Of a DNA stretch of 19,240 nt, positions 1-7,622 are shown piece by piece. The notes beneath the pieces were generated by a model. The model was given only the letters and a program-made list of their open reading frames with translations. It was not told the DNA's origin and did no database searches. Made by a program: the position numbers and the translations under genes. Source of the stretch: Bacteroidota bacterium (GTDB taxonomy: Bacteria; Bacteroidota; Bacteroidia; Bacteroidales; JAADJA01). Every line of letters begins with the position of its first letter. The first letter of the stretch is position 1. Location of the stretch: positions 1 to 19,240 of the forward strand of contig JAJRTT010000466.1 in assembly GCA_024278155.1 (NCBI GenBank), read 5' to 3'.

Positions 1-19
1 ATATATTGATAGAAAAAAG

Positions 20-1177
20 ATGTATAAATTCAGGGCAAAATCCAATATCATACTAAGTGCACTCTCGTTCTTGTCTCTCATGGCGTTTATTGCCGTTGAG
101 AACAGCAAAGTTGACGTGGAACAGGATTGGTATGCAGAAAAACTTGAAGCTGCCCAACTGGCCAGATCAGCGGCTAAAAACATCAAGGACTTCCGGCTTG
201 AGAAAGGGGTTTTTATCGATGAGGTGAACGATCCGAACCAGACGGCTTTGATTGGGCAGGAATATACACAGATAACGACCGACCGTGGTTATATCGAAGC
301 AAAGCTTTCATCCACCAACCCCAACTTTGCCGCAGTGATCGTACAATTGTTGAAGGACGCAAAAGTTGAAGAAGGGGATAATGTGGCCGTGGCAATGACG
401 GGCTCTTTCCCGGCATTGAACATTGCGACCCTTGCCGCCCTGGAGACCCTTGGGCTGAACCCCATTGTGATTACTTCTGTTGGCTCATCAAATTGGGGTG
501 CCAACGACCCTTATTTTACCTGGCTCGATATGGAAAACCTTCTCAACAAATCAAAGATATTCCATACCCGGTCCGTTGCAGCTTCCATTGGTGGTGGTTC
601 GGATGTTGGCCGTGGGTTAAGCCCACAAGGAAGGGAGTTGATCGCCAAGGCCATCAAAAGGAACAAAATTGAATTTATCCATGAAGCACATATCGAAGAG
701 AGTATTGAAAAACGGATGGAAACCTATAACGAACATAGCGGCGGGAAACCCATAAAAGCGTTTATCAATATTGGCGGTGGAATTGCGAGCCTCGGCAATA
801 CAATAAACGGAAAAATCATCCCTGCCGGCCTCACACCTTTTTTGCCCATGAAGAATTTTCCGGTACGGGGCGTTATCATCCAAATGGGCCAGCAAAAAAC
901 CCCGATCATCCATCTGTTGAACATAAGCCAATTATTGTCGAAATATGGGTTGCCCGATAGTCCTGTCCCCATGCCCGAGCCAGGGACAGGGGAAATATTT
1001 GTCCAAAAAAAATACAACCTGATTGTTGCTTCTATTGCCACCTTCATACTGATAGTAATTGTTGTCGTTGTCTATTTTAGCGAACAGAAACACCAGCGAC
1101 TTGGTGCAGACCCCATTCCATTTTCTAAAAACCAAAAGGAAAACAGACGTGAAACGGAAGATGTGCCCATCTTGTGA
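20..1177 (+). CDS. poly-gamma-glutamate system protein (PgsW/TIGR04332-like)
   Basis: A 385-residue protein with an N-terminal membrane segment at about residues 8-26, a soluble domain at about 35-325, and a second membrane segment at about 333-353 with a short charged tail. The soluble domain has glycine-rich motifs (SIGGGSDVGRG near 189, NIGGGIASLGN near 250) and a MTGSFPALNIATLAALE stretch near 126. I recognise this as the family named poly-gamma-glutamate system protein, found beside PGA ligase genes. Its biochemical role is not established; it probably sits in the inner membrane with its bulk outside the cytoplasm. The start is near the window edge, so any ligase genes (pgsB/capB, pgsC/capC types) would be to the left. 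The next gene starts 43 bp downstream on the same strand, which suggests an operon. Family assignment is from memory of the motifs, not from a search. Confidence 0.8.
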   Translation: MYKFRAKSNIILSALSFLSLMAFIAVENSKVDVEQDWYAEKLEAAQLARSAAKNIKDFRLEKGVFIDEVNDPNQTALIGQEYTQITTDRGYIEAKLSSTNPNFAAVIVQLLKDAKVEEGDNVAVAMTGSFPALNIATLAALETLGLNPIVITSVGSSNWGANDPYFTWLDMENLLNKSKIFHTRSVAASIGGGSDVGRGLSPQGRELIAKAIKRNKIEFIHEAHIEESIEKRMETYNEHSGGKPIKAFINIGGGIASLGNTINGKIIPAGLTPFLPMKNFPVRGVIIQMGQQKTPIIHLLNISQLLSKYGLPDSPVPMPEPGTGEIFVQKKYNLIVASIATFILIVIVVVVYFSEQKHQRLGADPIPFSKNQKENRRETEDVPIL

Positions 1178-1220
1178 AATAAAGCTTAACCCAATGATTG
1201 ATATTGTAAACACTGTTCAA

Positions 1221-2132
1221 ATGAAAAAAATACTGATTGCCGTTTTGGTCTTGGTTTTAATGGGTTCGGGATTGCTTGCCCAATCCGGAAAGAAAACGCA
1301 ATACCTGAAACCAACGAATTTTCAGAAAAGGGTAACCCATGTGATTTCTGAAAAATCGAGGAACTATTACTCATTGAGCAACGATAAAGCCTCGGTGATA
1401 AGTGTTCGCGGGCCCGGGATACTCCGGGTGATTTCACGGGGAAGGTTTGTCCCCGGGGGAAAGGACAATATCAAATATGAAATACAATATTCCATAAACG
1501 GAGGGGAACAACAAAACGTGAAGGAAAACTATGTGGACCCTTCCAAAAAAGCGACATATTTGAATGCTTCATTGGGTGTCCCCGGCGAGCTTAGGGATTT
1601 TGAAATTGAACTGGGCCGTGGGACACATACCCTTGAATTCAGACTCAAGGAAAAAACGCCCCCCGTTGCGGCCCGTTATATTTTCAAGCCCACAAAGGCT
1701 AAGAAACAGGATTGGATTGCTTTTTCACCGTTGCGGCCAACGGAACCCATTGATTTGATCACAAAGGAACAAATCGTAAAGTACTATCGGTTTTCACTGG
1801 AAAAACCCTTGAAAACAGAAATAAACGGCCCTACCGAATTAAGGGTGCTGACCCGTATGGAGAACCATTACCAAATGAAAGGGAGGATACATTACCGCTT
1901 GCAGGTGAAAGAAAAGGGCAACGTAATAAACACATATCAACTCAGTAGCAGGCGTTCGGAAGTAACCACATATAAAAACAATAAGGAACTGATCCCCGGA
2001 AAAGCCTGTGAATTTGTGATCAATGTCCCCAAAGGAAGGCATACCTATGAAATTTTCCCTTTGGACAAAGATAAAAGCAAAATCCTGGGAAGGTTCCTGA
2101 TCCCGGAAAAGGACGTGAAACTCGAAAAATAA
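1221..2132 (+). CDS. secreted protein with two tandem beta-rich repeats, unknown function
   Basis: A 303-residue protein with a signal peptide at residues 1-20 (MKKILIAVLVLVLMGSGLLA, then Q). The frame is open upstream to 1059, but I chose the ATG at 1221 because it begins the signal peptide and clears the preceding gene. The mature part is an internal duplication, about residues 45-157 and 184-296. Paired motifs are NYYSLSNDKASVISVRGPG with KYYRFSLEKPLKTEINGP, LRVISR with LRVLTR, and GRGTHTLEF with KGRHTYEIF. Alternating hydrophobic residues suggest two beta-sandwich modules. It is strongly basic and ends 7 bp before the outer-membrane barrel gene, so a periplasmic partner of that barrel is likely. 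I do not recognise the family. Confidence 0.75.
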   Translation: MKKILIAVLVLVLMGSGLLAQSGKKTQYLKPTNFQKRVTHVISEKSRNYYSLSNDKASVISVRGPGILRVISRGRFVPGGKDNIKYEIQYSINGGEQQNVKENYVDPSKKATYLNASLGVPGELRDFEIELGRGTHTLEFRLKEKTPPVAARYIFKPTKAKKQDWIAFSPLRPTEPIDLITKEQIVKYYRFSLEKPLKTEINGPTELRVLTRMENHYQMKGRIHYRLQVKEKGNVINTYQLSSRRSEVTTYKNNKELIPGKACEFVINVPKGRHTYEIFPLDKDKSKILGRFLIPEKDVKLEK

Positions 2133-2139
2133 ATTGCGG

Positions 2140-3291
2140 ATGAAAAATATTAAAACAAACTCCCATTGCTTATTCCATAAATCCGGAATGATGCTTTTGT
2201 TGGCTTTGCTGATACTTTCGGGCAGTTCTGTAATGGCTGCCGAAAAGAAAAAGAAGAAAAAGAAAAAAAGACCGGTTTATTCAGTTGGTTTTAAGTTGGC
2301 TGCAATTTACGATGACAATATCTTAAAATACTCCGATCAGTATCTGGACAGGTTTATGAAGGGGGAAGATGAAGGGCGGTTTCACATCGACACCTATGAT
2401 GACGTGATTTTTTATACAGCTTTGCAGCTAAGCTCGTCTTTCTATATTTTTAGAAAAAGGAAAACCATTGTAAATGGGGAAGTCAGCCGAAGGACTTATG
2501 CGGTTAATAAAATCAAGGACTGGAGCTATATGGCGTTTGGGGTACGTCAGTACATAACCAAGCGGTTGAGTTTTAAGTTTTCCTATAGCTATATCCCTGA
2601 GTTTTATGTTCGGCATTTCCGCGACCGCCAATGGTTGCTCGTTTATGGATATGATCCGATCGTATTTCAACCCTATGCGTTTTCAAAGGATAATTACGGT
2701 TTCTGGATTCAAAATACGTTTTTCAAAAGTACGCGCATAAAATTTTCATTGTACTACGCACCCTATTACCACAATGAACATTATACTGAATTTGATAGTA
2801 AAAACTGGACATATGGTGCACAGCTATACCAACGCCTTCATAAAAAGATAAAACTGGAATTGGGTTACCAGTATATTACCTCTGATGCCAAGGGTTTCGA
2901 TGCCTCATATCAGACCCCGGAAACAACCAATGGCCCCGATGCGACCTATGTTGAGGACAGGATTTCAATGGGGTTTGCCTGGCAATTGCCAAAACTTAAA
3001 AAAATGAAAAATAGTTTTGATGCAAAAATTGCGTTCTTGAACCGGTATTATTCGTCAAAACACCATCCTTTGATGGATCCCCTTCATACTGGCAGGGTCG
3101 ATAAAAATATCCGCATGTATTTCAATTACAAGCTTAAGCTGAACAAAGCAATGCAGCTCAGGGCATATTTCAATTGGTATATGCGGGATACGGATACCGA
3201 AGCAGGCATAAACAAAGAATTTATCAGTAATGAAAAAGATTATCGCCAAAACATTATAGGTTTGGAGTTTGTCTATAATTTGAAAATTTAA
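2140..3291 (+). CDS. predicted outer-membrane beta-barrel protein with N-terminal polylysine tract
   Basis: A 383-residue protein. The hydrophobic signal segment is at about residues 17-33 and cleavage is likely near VMA-AE. It is followed at once by eight lysines and an arginine (K36-K43, R44), coded by mixed AAA and AAG codons. The rest is rich in aromatic residues with many alternating strands ending in Tyr or Phe (for example KFSYSYIPEFYV, IKFSLYYAPYYH, KLELGYQYIT), and it ends in a strand, FVYNLKI. This is the look of an outer-membrane barrel of about 16 or more strands. The ATG at 2140 follows an in-frame TTG at 2134; the ATG is preferred. It lies in the PGA-type operon between the two-repeat secreted protein and the LVIVD lipoprotein, so a role in export or anchoring of an anionic polymer is a reasonable inference. 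Confidence 0.7.
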   Translation: MKNIKTNSHCLFHKSGMMLLLALLILSGSSVMAAEKKKKKKKKRPVYSVGFKLAAIYDDNILKYSDQYLDRFMKGEDEGRFHIDTYDDVIFYTALQLSSSFYIFRKRKTIVNGEVSRRTYAVNKIKDWSYMAFGVRQYITKRLSFKFSYSYIPEFYVRHFRDRQWLLVYGYDPIVFQPYAFSKDNYGFWIQNTFFKSTRIKFSLYYAPYYHNEHYTEFDSKNWTYGAQLYQRLHKKIKLELGYQYITSDAKGFDASYQTPETTNGPDATYVEDRISMGFAWQLPKLKKMKNSFDAKIAFLNRYYSSKHHPLMDPLHTGRVDKNIRMYFNYKLKLNKAMQLRAYFNWYMRDTDTEAGINKEFISNEKDYRQNIIGLEFVYNLKI

Positions 3292-3318
3292 TCGCTAACC
3301 AAAGAAAATTTAATAGAA

Positions 3319-4350
3319 ATGAAAAAGATACTTGAAATGAGAATGATAAGATTATTTGCGATGTTGTTGTCCGCTATGTTTTTGTTGAACAGTTGCGGCA
3401 AACCAACGGTTCCTGAAGTGGTAACGAAAGAAGATATTTCGGGTGGATATAAGATTGTGAACCGGGTGGTGACAACAGGATTTGCACAAGATGTTGTGAT
3501 AAAAGACAATTTGGCCTACATAGCACAAGGTGAGGTTGGGCTGATGGTTGTCGATGTGGCCGACCCTGGAAACCCTGAAACCGTTTCGGTAAAGAGTGAC
3601 GATGTCCGTGGATATTCAAGCAAAATTGCCATGAAAGACAGTGTTGTTTACATTGCTGCCGGAACCTTTGGCGTAACCGTCCTTAATGTTTCAAACCCGG
3701 CAGAACCTGTGGTGACCGCATCCAACCTCTCGATAAAACCTGCCAAAAACCTATATGTCATGGGTGATTTCCTGTTTACGCCCATAAGCGAGCAAGGCCT
3801 GAAGGTTTCCGATATTAGTTACCCCACGCAGCCCGATATCCGTGGAAATACGAAAACACCGGGCTATGCCCATGATATAGGCGTGACTTCGGATACAAAC
3901 TTTATGATGGTGGCCTGTGGCGAATTGGGCCTGTCCATGTTTGACATAACCGATTTCCAGGATGGCTTTGGCGAATACCCTTTGGTGGCTACGGCGATTA
4001 CTCCCGGTTATGCCGAATCTATCATCATCCTTGATGATAAATCCCTTGCCCTAATGGCATGTGGGACTGCTGGTTTGCAAATCATTGATTATTCCGATAC
4101 TGCAAATGTGCACATTGTGGGCAGTTTTGATGGGCCGGGATATGCAAAGGAGCTGATTTACCGAAACCAGAAAGTTTATATGACAGCAGAAGAAGGCGGA
4201 TTGCAGATTATTAATGTGGCGGATCCCACCAAGCCTACCTTAATTGGTTTGGTCAAAACCGAATATGCTTTGGGGGTGGATGCAGATAATGATTATATAT
4301 ATGTGGCAGATGAGGACGAAGGCTTGATCATTGTTTCTATTCCTGATTAG
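3319..4350 (+). CDS. LVIVD-repeat lipoprotein (predicted seven-bladed beta-propeller)
   Basis: A 343-residue protein with a lipoprotein signal (hydrophobic 11-23, lipobox LNSC with Cys26). About seven repeats follow with the LVIVD signature: GLMVVDVADPGNP, GVTVLNVSNPAEP, GLKVSDISYPTQP, GLSMFDITDF, GLQIIDYSDTANV, GLQIINVADPTKP and the closing GLIIVSIPD. These repeats are known to form surface or periplasmic beta-propellers in bacteria; no catalytic function is implied. An alternative start at the seventh codon (MRMIRLF) would still give a signal peptide. The gene follows the barrel gene by 27 bp and is likely cotranscribed with it. A 174-bp gap follows, which may end this transcript. Confidence 0.85.
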   Translation: MKKILEMRMIRLFAMLLSAMFLLNSCGKPTVPEVVTKEDISGGYKIVNRVVTTGFAQDVVIKDNLAYIAQGEVGLMVVDVADPGNPETVSVKSDDVRGYSSKIAMKDSVVYIAAGTFGVTVLNVSNPAEPVVTASNLSIKPAKNLYVMGDFLFTPISEQGLKVSDISYPTQPDIRGNTKTPGYAHDIGVTSDTNFMMVACGELGLSMFDITDFQDGFGEYPLVATAITPGYAESIIILDDKSLALMACGTAGLQIIDYSDTANVHIVGSFDGPGYAKELIYRNQKVYMTAEEGGLQIINVADPTKPTLIGLVKTEYALGVDADNDYIYVADEDEGLIIVSIPD

Positions 4351-4479
4351 TTTAATAAAGGAAAACTCAACATAACTATAACATGAGCAATTTATAATGG
4401 AAACCCCCTTAAAAGGCTAAGGTTGTTCAGGCAATGTCAACTCGTAACATTTACTGCATGGTATATTGATTTATTGGTC

Positions 4480-4512
4480 TTTGTCATGTTTTTGTGCAAA
4501 TCTTTATTTAAC
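4480..4512 (+). promoter_or_regulatory. weak candidate promoter for the acyltransferase gene
   Basis: The 174-bp gap 4351-4524 is the only sizeable gap in the plus-strand cluster. It contains a TTTG at 4480-4483 and, 21 bp later, TATTTAAC, which only partly fits the Bacteroidota -7 consensus TAnnTTTG. I see no convincing terminator hairpin in the gap. Confidence 0.22.
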
Positions 4513-4524
4513 AATAGATAACTT

Positions 4525-5637
4525 GTGAGCAGCATCCCAAAAGAGAGGCAACGTTTTGATTTCATTGACCAGTTCCGTGGGTTCATTGGTGTGCTTATGA
4601 TTGTTGGCCATAGTTCCTACTACCTCAATTCCATCTGGAAAAACCTCGATCCTTTCGACCCTCTTTTTCCTTCATGGGCACAATTTGCTTTGCGTTATGC
4701 AGGTTATTTGTGTGCCCCCGGATTTTTGATGATGGCCGGGGCAATGGTCTGGTGGTCATATCACCGACGGGTCGCAAAAGGGGTCCCGGATTGGACGGCA
4801 CGATGGCATCTTGTTCAAAGGGGCATCTTTCTCATTATTGCCCAAATGACCTGGGTAAATTCTTCCTGGGGAGGGTTCAGAAGTTTCAACCCTTGGCATT
4901 TGGGGATTATCGCCTGTATTGGCATTTCCGTGATCTTCCTTACAATGATAATTGACAAAAGCTGGCAGATACGGCTTATTGTTGGTTTGGCAATTTTGGT
5001 GATCCATCCCTTTTTGTTGAAGATTACCTATCACCCTGAAATTGTTTGGCAAAAGGTTTTGATGCAGACATTCGTTGATGCAGGTAAGTTCAACAAATAC
5101 CCGGTTTTGCCCTGGTTTGCCGTGGCAAGCCTTGGTTCGGTTATGGCAACCGGATGGCTTTCTATCTGGAAAACCGACAGGCAAAGGATACTTTGGGGCC
5201 TTGGAATTGCGGCAACCGCTATTCTCCTCGCAATTGTAATCCGTATGGGACGCGGCTTTGGCAATACATATCCATTTTCCGATTTTGGGTCGTACTCCTT
5301 TTTTCTCGACCAAAAATATCCCCCTACACTGTTTATGAACCTTTGGTTTTTTGCATCCGTGGTTTTGGGCGTCAGCTTGTTTATTGCCATTGGGAAAACA
5401 GCGCCAAAAATATTGGCAGTATTCAGCATTCCGGGAAAAGTACCGCTTTTTTTCTATGGGATGCACCTTGCGGTTTTTGGGGTTTTTATAAAACGCTTTG
5501 ATTTCTTTTATCGTGAAGGAGGCGTGCTTGCCTCATTAATAGGCGTTGTGGCCATGCTAATTGTATTGTTGCCACTGTGCAAATGGTTTTACGGTGTAAA
5601 ACGCCGCAGTAACAATTATTTTATCAAAATGATATAA
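4525..5637 (+). CDS. membrane acyltransferase, HGSNAT catalytic domain / DUF1624 type
   Basis: A 370-residue, very hydrophobic protein with about nine or ten membrane helices. The start is taken as the GTG at 4525, because the family signature begins almost at once: RFDFIDQFRG (10-19) followed by MIVGHSS with His29. This is the R-x-D-x-x-RG...H pattern of the heparan-alpha-glucosaminide N-acetyltransferase (PF07786) and related acyltransferase families. Later motifs that fit are PWFAVASLGSVMA in the middle and FFYGMHLAVFG near the end. Members move an acetyl group across a membrane onto a sugar or similar acceptor. Next to a PGA-type locus it may modify an exported polymer or cell-surface glycan, but the substrate cannot be read from the sequence. 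The next gene starts 16 bp later. Confidence 0.72.
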   Translation: MSSIPKERQRFDFIDQFRGFIGVLMIVGHSSYYLNSIWKNLDPFDPLFPSWAQFALRYAGYLCAPGFLMMAGAMVWWSYHRRVAKGVPDWTARWHLVQRGIFLIIAQMTWVNSSWGGFRSFNPWHLGIIACIGISVIFLTMIIDKSWQIRLIVGLAILVIHPFLLKITYHPEIVWQKVLMQTFVDAGKFNKYPVLPWFAVASLGSVMATGWLSIWKTDRQRILWGLGIAATAILLAIVIRMGRGFGNTYPFSDFGSYSFFLDQKYPPTLFMNLWFFASVVLGVSLFIAIGKTAPKILAVFSIPGKVPLFFYGMHLAVFGVFIKRFDFFYREGGVLASLIGVVAMLIVLLPLCKWFYGVKRRSNNYFIKMI

Positions 5638-5653
5638 TGCGAAAAGGTTAAAT

Positions 5654-6529
5654 ATGAAAATTACAAAAACCATATTGTCAATGCCTTTTTTGATAAGCCT
5701 GCTATTTCTGGCCGGGACTGGATGTGGCAGCCGTGACGAAAAACCGGTTACCCTCGCTGGTTCAACCATAAGCTATCCTCCGAAGAAGGCAGATGGTGTT
5801 TCGGCAACAATTTCACTTTACAGGAAAACTGACAAAAAAACAGGAAAACGAATTGGCGAAGGTACCGCTTTTACCCTCATGGAAAAAACCAGGGTTCGTG
5901 CAATGGCCGATATTGCGAATCTTTCTTCCGAAAGGGAAAAGGAACTTATGTTCCATCTCAATTGGGTCGGGCCTAATGGAAAGTCACTTTACAAGAAACG
6001 GATTGGTGTTTTCCCCAACGATTCCTTATTGGGAATACGCAGTGCCATTTCCATATTGCCCGGGTCAAGGCAGCCAGGAAACTATAAAATACAACTTTAC
6101 TTTTTCAGGGAACTGATTGCTGAAAAAAACTTTAGGCTGTTCCCTGAATTTAATCCGGCAAGCTTTTATCGGGACAAAAGTCAACCACAAATCGCTCTCT
6201 TCAAAAAAGCAGGCAGGAAAACCGGAAACGGGATTGCTGGGGATACAGTTTTCAAAATTGGGAAGAAAGGAAAAGTCCATGCTCTTTTCAACTTGGGTGA
6301 CCGGATGGATTATGGTGCCCGCGAACTGCTTTTCCGCTTTGAATGGTACGGTGAAGGCGCCATAGCGTTTTACAGAAAACGAATTGGGCTTTCTGCTGAA
6401 GATTCTTCCCCAACAATAAAAAGTTCCATTTCAACAGCACCCGGTAAAAGAAAGGAGGGAAAATATTCAGTGAAACTTTTCCTGTTCAATAAACAAATTG
6501 CAGAAAAGAAGTTCGTGCTTTTAAAATAG
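5654..6529 (+). CDS. lipoprotein with two tandem homologous domains, unknown function
   Basis: A 291-residue protein with a lipoprotein signal (lipobox AGTGC, Cys24). It contains an internal duplication, about residues 52-164 and 179-290. Paired segments include ISLYRKTDKKTGKRIGEGTA with IALFKKAGRKTGNGIAGDTV, LYKKRIGVFPNDSLLGIRSA with FYRKRIGLSAEDSSPTIKSS, and YKIQLYFFRELIAEKNF with YSVKLFLFNKQIAEKKF. The repeats are basic and beta-rich. The overall plan (export signal plus two copies of a beta domain) resembles the gene at 1221, though I see no clear sequence match between the two. It closes the plus-strand cluster and converges on the minus-strand housekeeping block with only 16 bp between stop codons. 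Confidence 0.75.
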   Translation: MKITKTILSMPFLISLLFLAGTGCGSRDEKPVTLAGSTISYPPKKADGVSATISLYRKTDKKTGKRIGEGTAFTLMEKTRVRAMADIANLSSEREKELMFHLNWVGPNGKSLYKKRIGVFPNDSLLGIRSAISILPGSRQPGNYKIQLYFFRELIAEKNFRLFPEFNPASFYRDKSQPQIALFKKAGRKTGNGIAGDTVFKIGKKGKVHALFNLGDRMDYGARELLFRFEWYGEGAIAFYRKRIGLSAEDSSPTIKSSISTAPGKRKEGKYSVKLFLFNKQIAEKKFVLLK

Positions 6530-6545
6530 ATTGCGAACAAAAACC

Positions 6546-7010
6546 TTATTTTTTCCCCTTATTGATTTCTGTCATGTGCAATTCCAGATCGGAAAGAAAG
6601 CCGTTCAGGTTCCTGATCTTATTCAGTGGGATTTCAAACGAGGCCAAAATATGACGGATTTTCTTCAAATCTTTTACAAATTCCTTCTTCTCTTCCCCTT
6701 TCACAATTCCATTTACCAAAACAAAATAATCGGTATTTTTTTGCGAAGGGAAAAGTTTTCCATCGGGGTGGTGATTGGGGAAAAGGTAAAACGAAAGGTC
6801 TCTCTCGGCAGCAAGGTAATAATATAGGGGATAGGGGATAAGCACTTCCAGTTTCTCGTGGAAAACAGACAGGTCGGGGATCCGTTCCAGGTTCAGCTGG
6901 AAAACTTTGTTCAGGGTAAATGCCATCCAGTATTCCGGTTTATGGCACGAAACACCAAACAGGAAGTTATCCTCGCTAAAGTCAACTTTTATTTTGATTT
7001 TTTTCACCAT
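6546..7010 (-). CDS. IPExxxVDY-family-like protein
   Basis: A 154-residue protein from the ATG at 7010. An upstream in-frame ATG at 7049 exists, but the family normally begins with a short M-x-K-K-x-K leader like MVKKIKIKVD, so 7010 is preferred. The name-giving motif IPExxxVDY aligns without gaps to residues 87-95, FPSQKNTDY, so Pro, Asp and Tyr are kept while Ile, Glu and Val are changed. Function is unknown. In Bacteroidota this gene usually sits in the run acpP-fabF-rnc-IPExxxVDY-pyk, which fits its place here. Two things are odd: the degenerate motif, and the absence of pyk on its far side, where a convergent lipoprotein gene lies instead. Confidence 0.7.
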   Translation of the reverse strand: MVKKIKIKVDFSEDNFLFGVSCHKPEYWMAFTLNKVFQLNLERIPDLSVFHEKLEVLIPYPLYYYLAAERDLSFYLFPNHHPDGKLFPSQKNTDYFVLVNGIVKGEEKKEFVKDLKKIRHILASFEIPLNKIRNLNGFLSDLELHMTEINKGKK

Positions 7011-7182
7011 CCCAAAACGATTTGAAGTTTTCAATTCACTTATTAACAATTCCTTGGTTATGCGGATTGAATTCGATGTTGCTTGAAAAAACGTTCTTGT
7101 ACTATGGTTTGTAGCCGTTTTTTACTCAGATAGTTGACCTGTGCTGTTCAAAGTATGCTAATTCTTTGTCTTGATAGCCACT

Positions 7183-7410
7183 TTACTGCTGTGTGCTATG
7201 ACTTGCTGTTCGTAAATCTTCAATTATTTCATTTGCAGTTCTGTCATCGACCCATGTACCGCAACAGGATGAAAAATCTCTTTCCTTTACAGTTTCAATT
7301 CCAATTGATTGAGTCAGTTTAATAATCAAGTTCTTTTTCGATTCATCGTCCCAATTTCGCAAAAACCTGAAATAATTATCTACTTTTCTATTTTCTATTA
7401 CTGTGGGCAT
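7183..7410 (-). CDS. small antitoxin-like protein, orphan
   Basis: A 75-residue protein. The pattern ENRKVDNYFRFLRNWDDESK, then KKNLIIKLTQSI, a FSSCCGTW segment and DDRTANEIIEDLR resembles small Bacteroidota proteins that I recall as partners of PIN-domain (VapC-like) toxins. No toxin gene follows: the downstream 130 bp has stops in the continuing frame and no recognisable PIN motif. The tail (TASHSTQQ) looks unlike the usual ending, so the gene may be truncated where the toxin was lost. It separates rnc from the IPExxxVDY gene, two genes that are normally adjacent. The family assignment is from memory and tentative. Confidence 0.5.
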   Translation of the reverse strand: MPTVIENRKVDNYFRFLRNWDDESKKNLIIKLTQSIGIETVKERDFSSCCGTWVDDRTANEIIEDLRTASHSTQQ

Positions 7411-7420
7411 GTTTTTTCTA

Positions 7421-7453
7421 CAAATTTACATTTTTTTTATCGAATTGGTCAAT
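7421..7453 (-). promoter_or_regulatory. predicted promoter of the antitoxin-like gene
   Basis: Read on the minus strand, TAAATTTG at 7428-7421 is a full match to the Bacteroidota -7 element TAnnTTTG. A 3-of-4 match to the -33 element (ATTG, 7453-7450) lies 21 bp upstream. The ATG at 7410 is about 11 bp from the -7 box, so the leader would be very short. The 200 bp between this and the end of rnc shows nothing else I can identify. Confidence 0.45.
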
Positions 7454-7622
7454 TATGCAATTCCGCCCTTGTTTTTTTGCCAGCACTCGGATAAAGTTGC
7501 ATATTGCAGATTACAGGTTGCAGATGCTTTTCCCGTACTTTGTAAGCCATGCTAAATTGTGTTTATATGCTTCCCCGATATTTATCAGCTTATTCAATGC
7601 TTTTAGATATTGGTTTTCAGGA

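Noticed and set aside
1059..1220. Upstream extension of the secreted protein at 1221
   Set aside because: It would overlap the preceding gene by over 100 bp and bury the signal peptide in the middle of the protein.
4756..5466. 236-codon minus-strand open frame opposite the acyltransferase
   Set aside because: It is a shadow of a clear membrane-protein gene on the plus strand and has no motif of its own.
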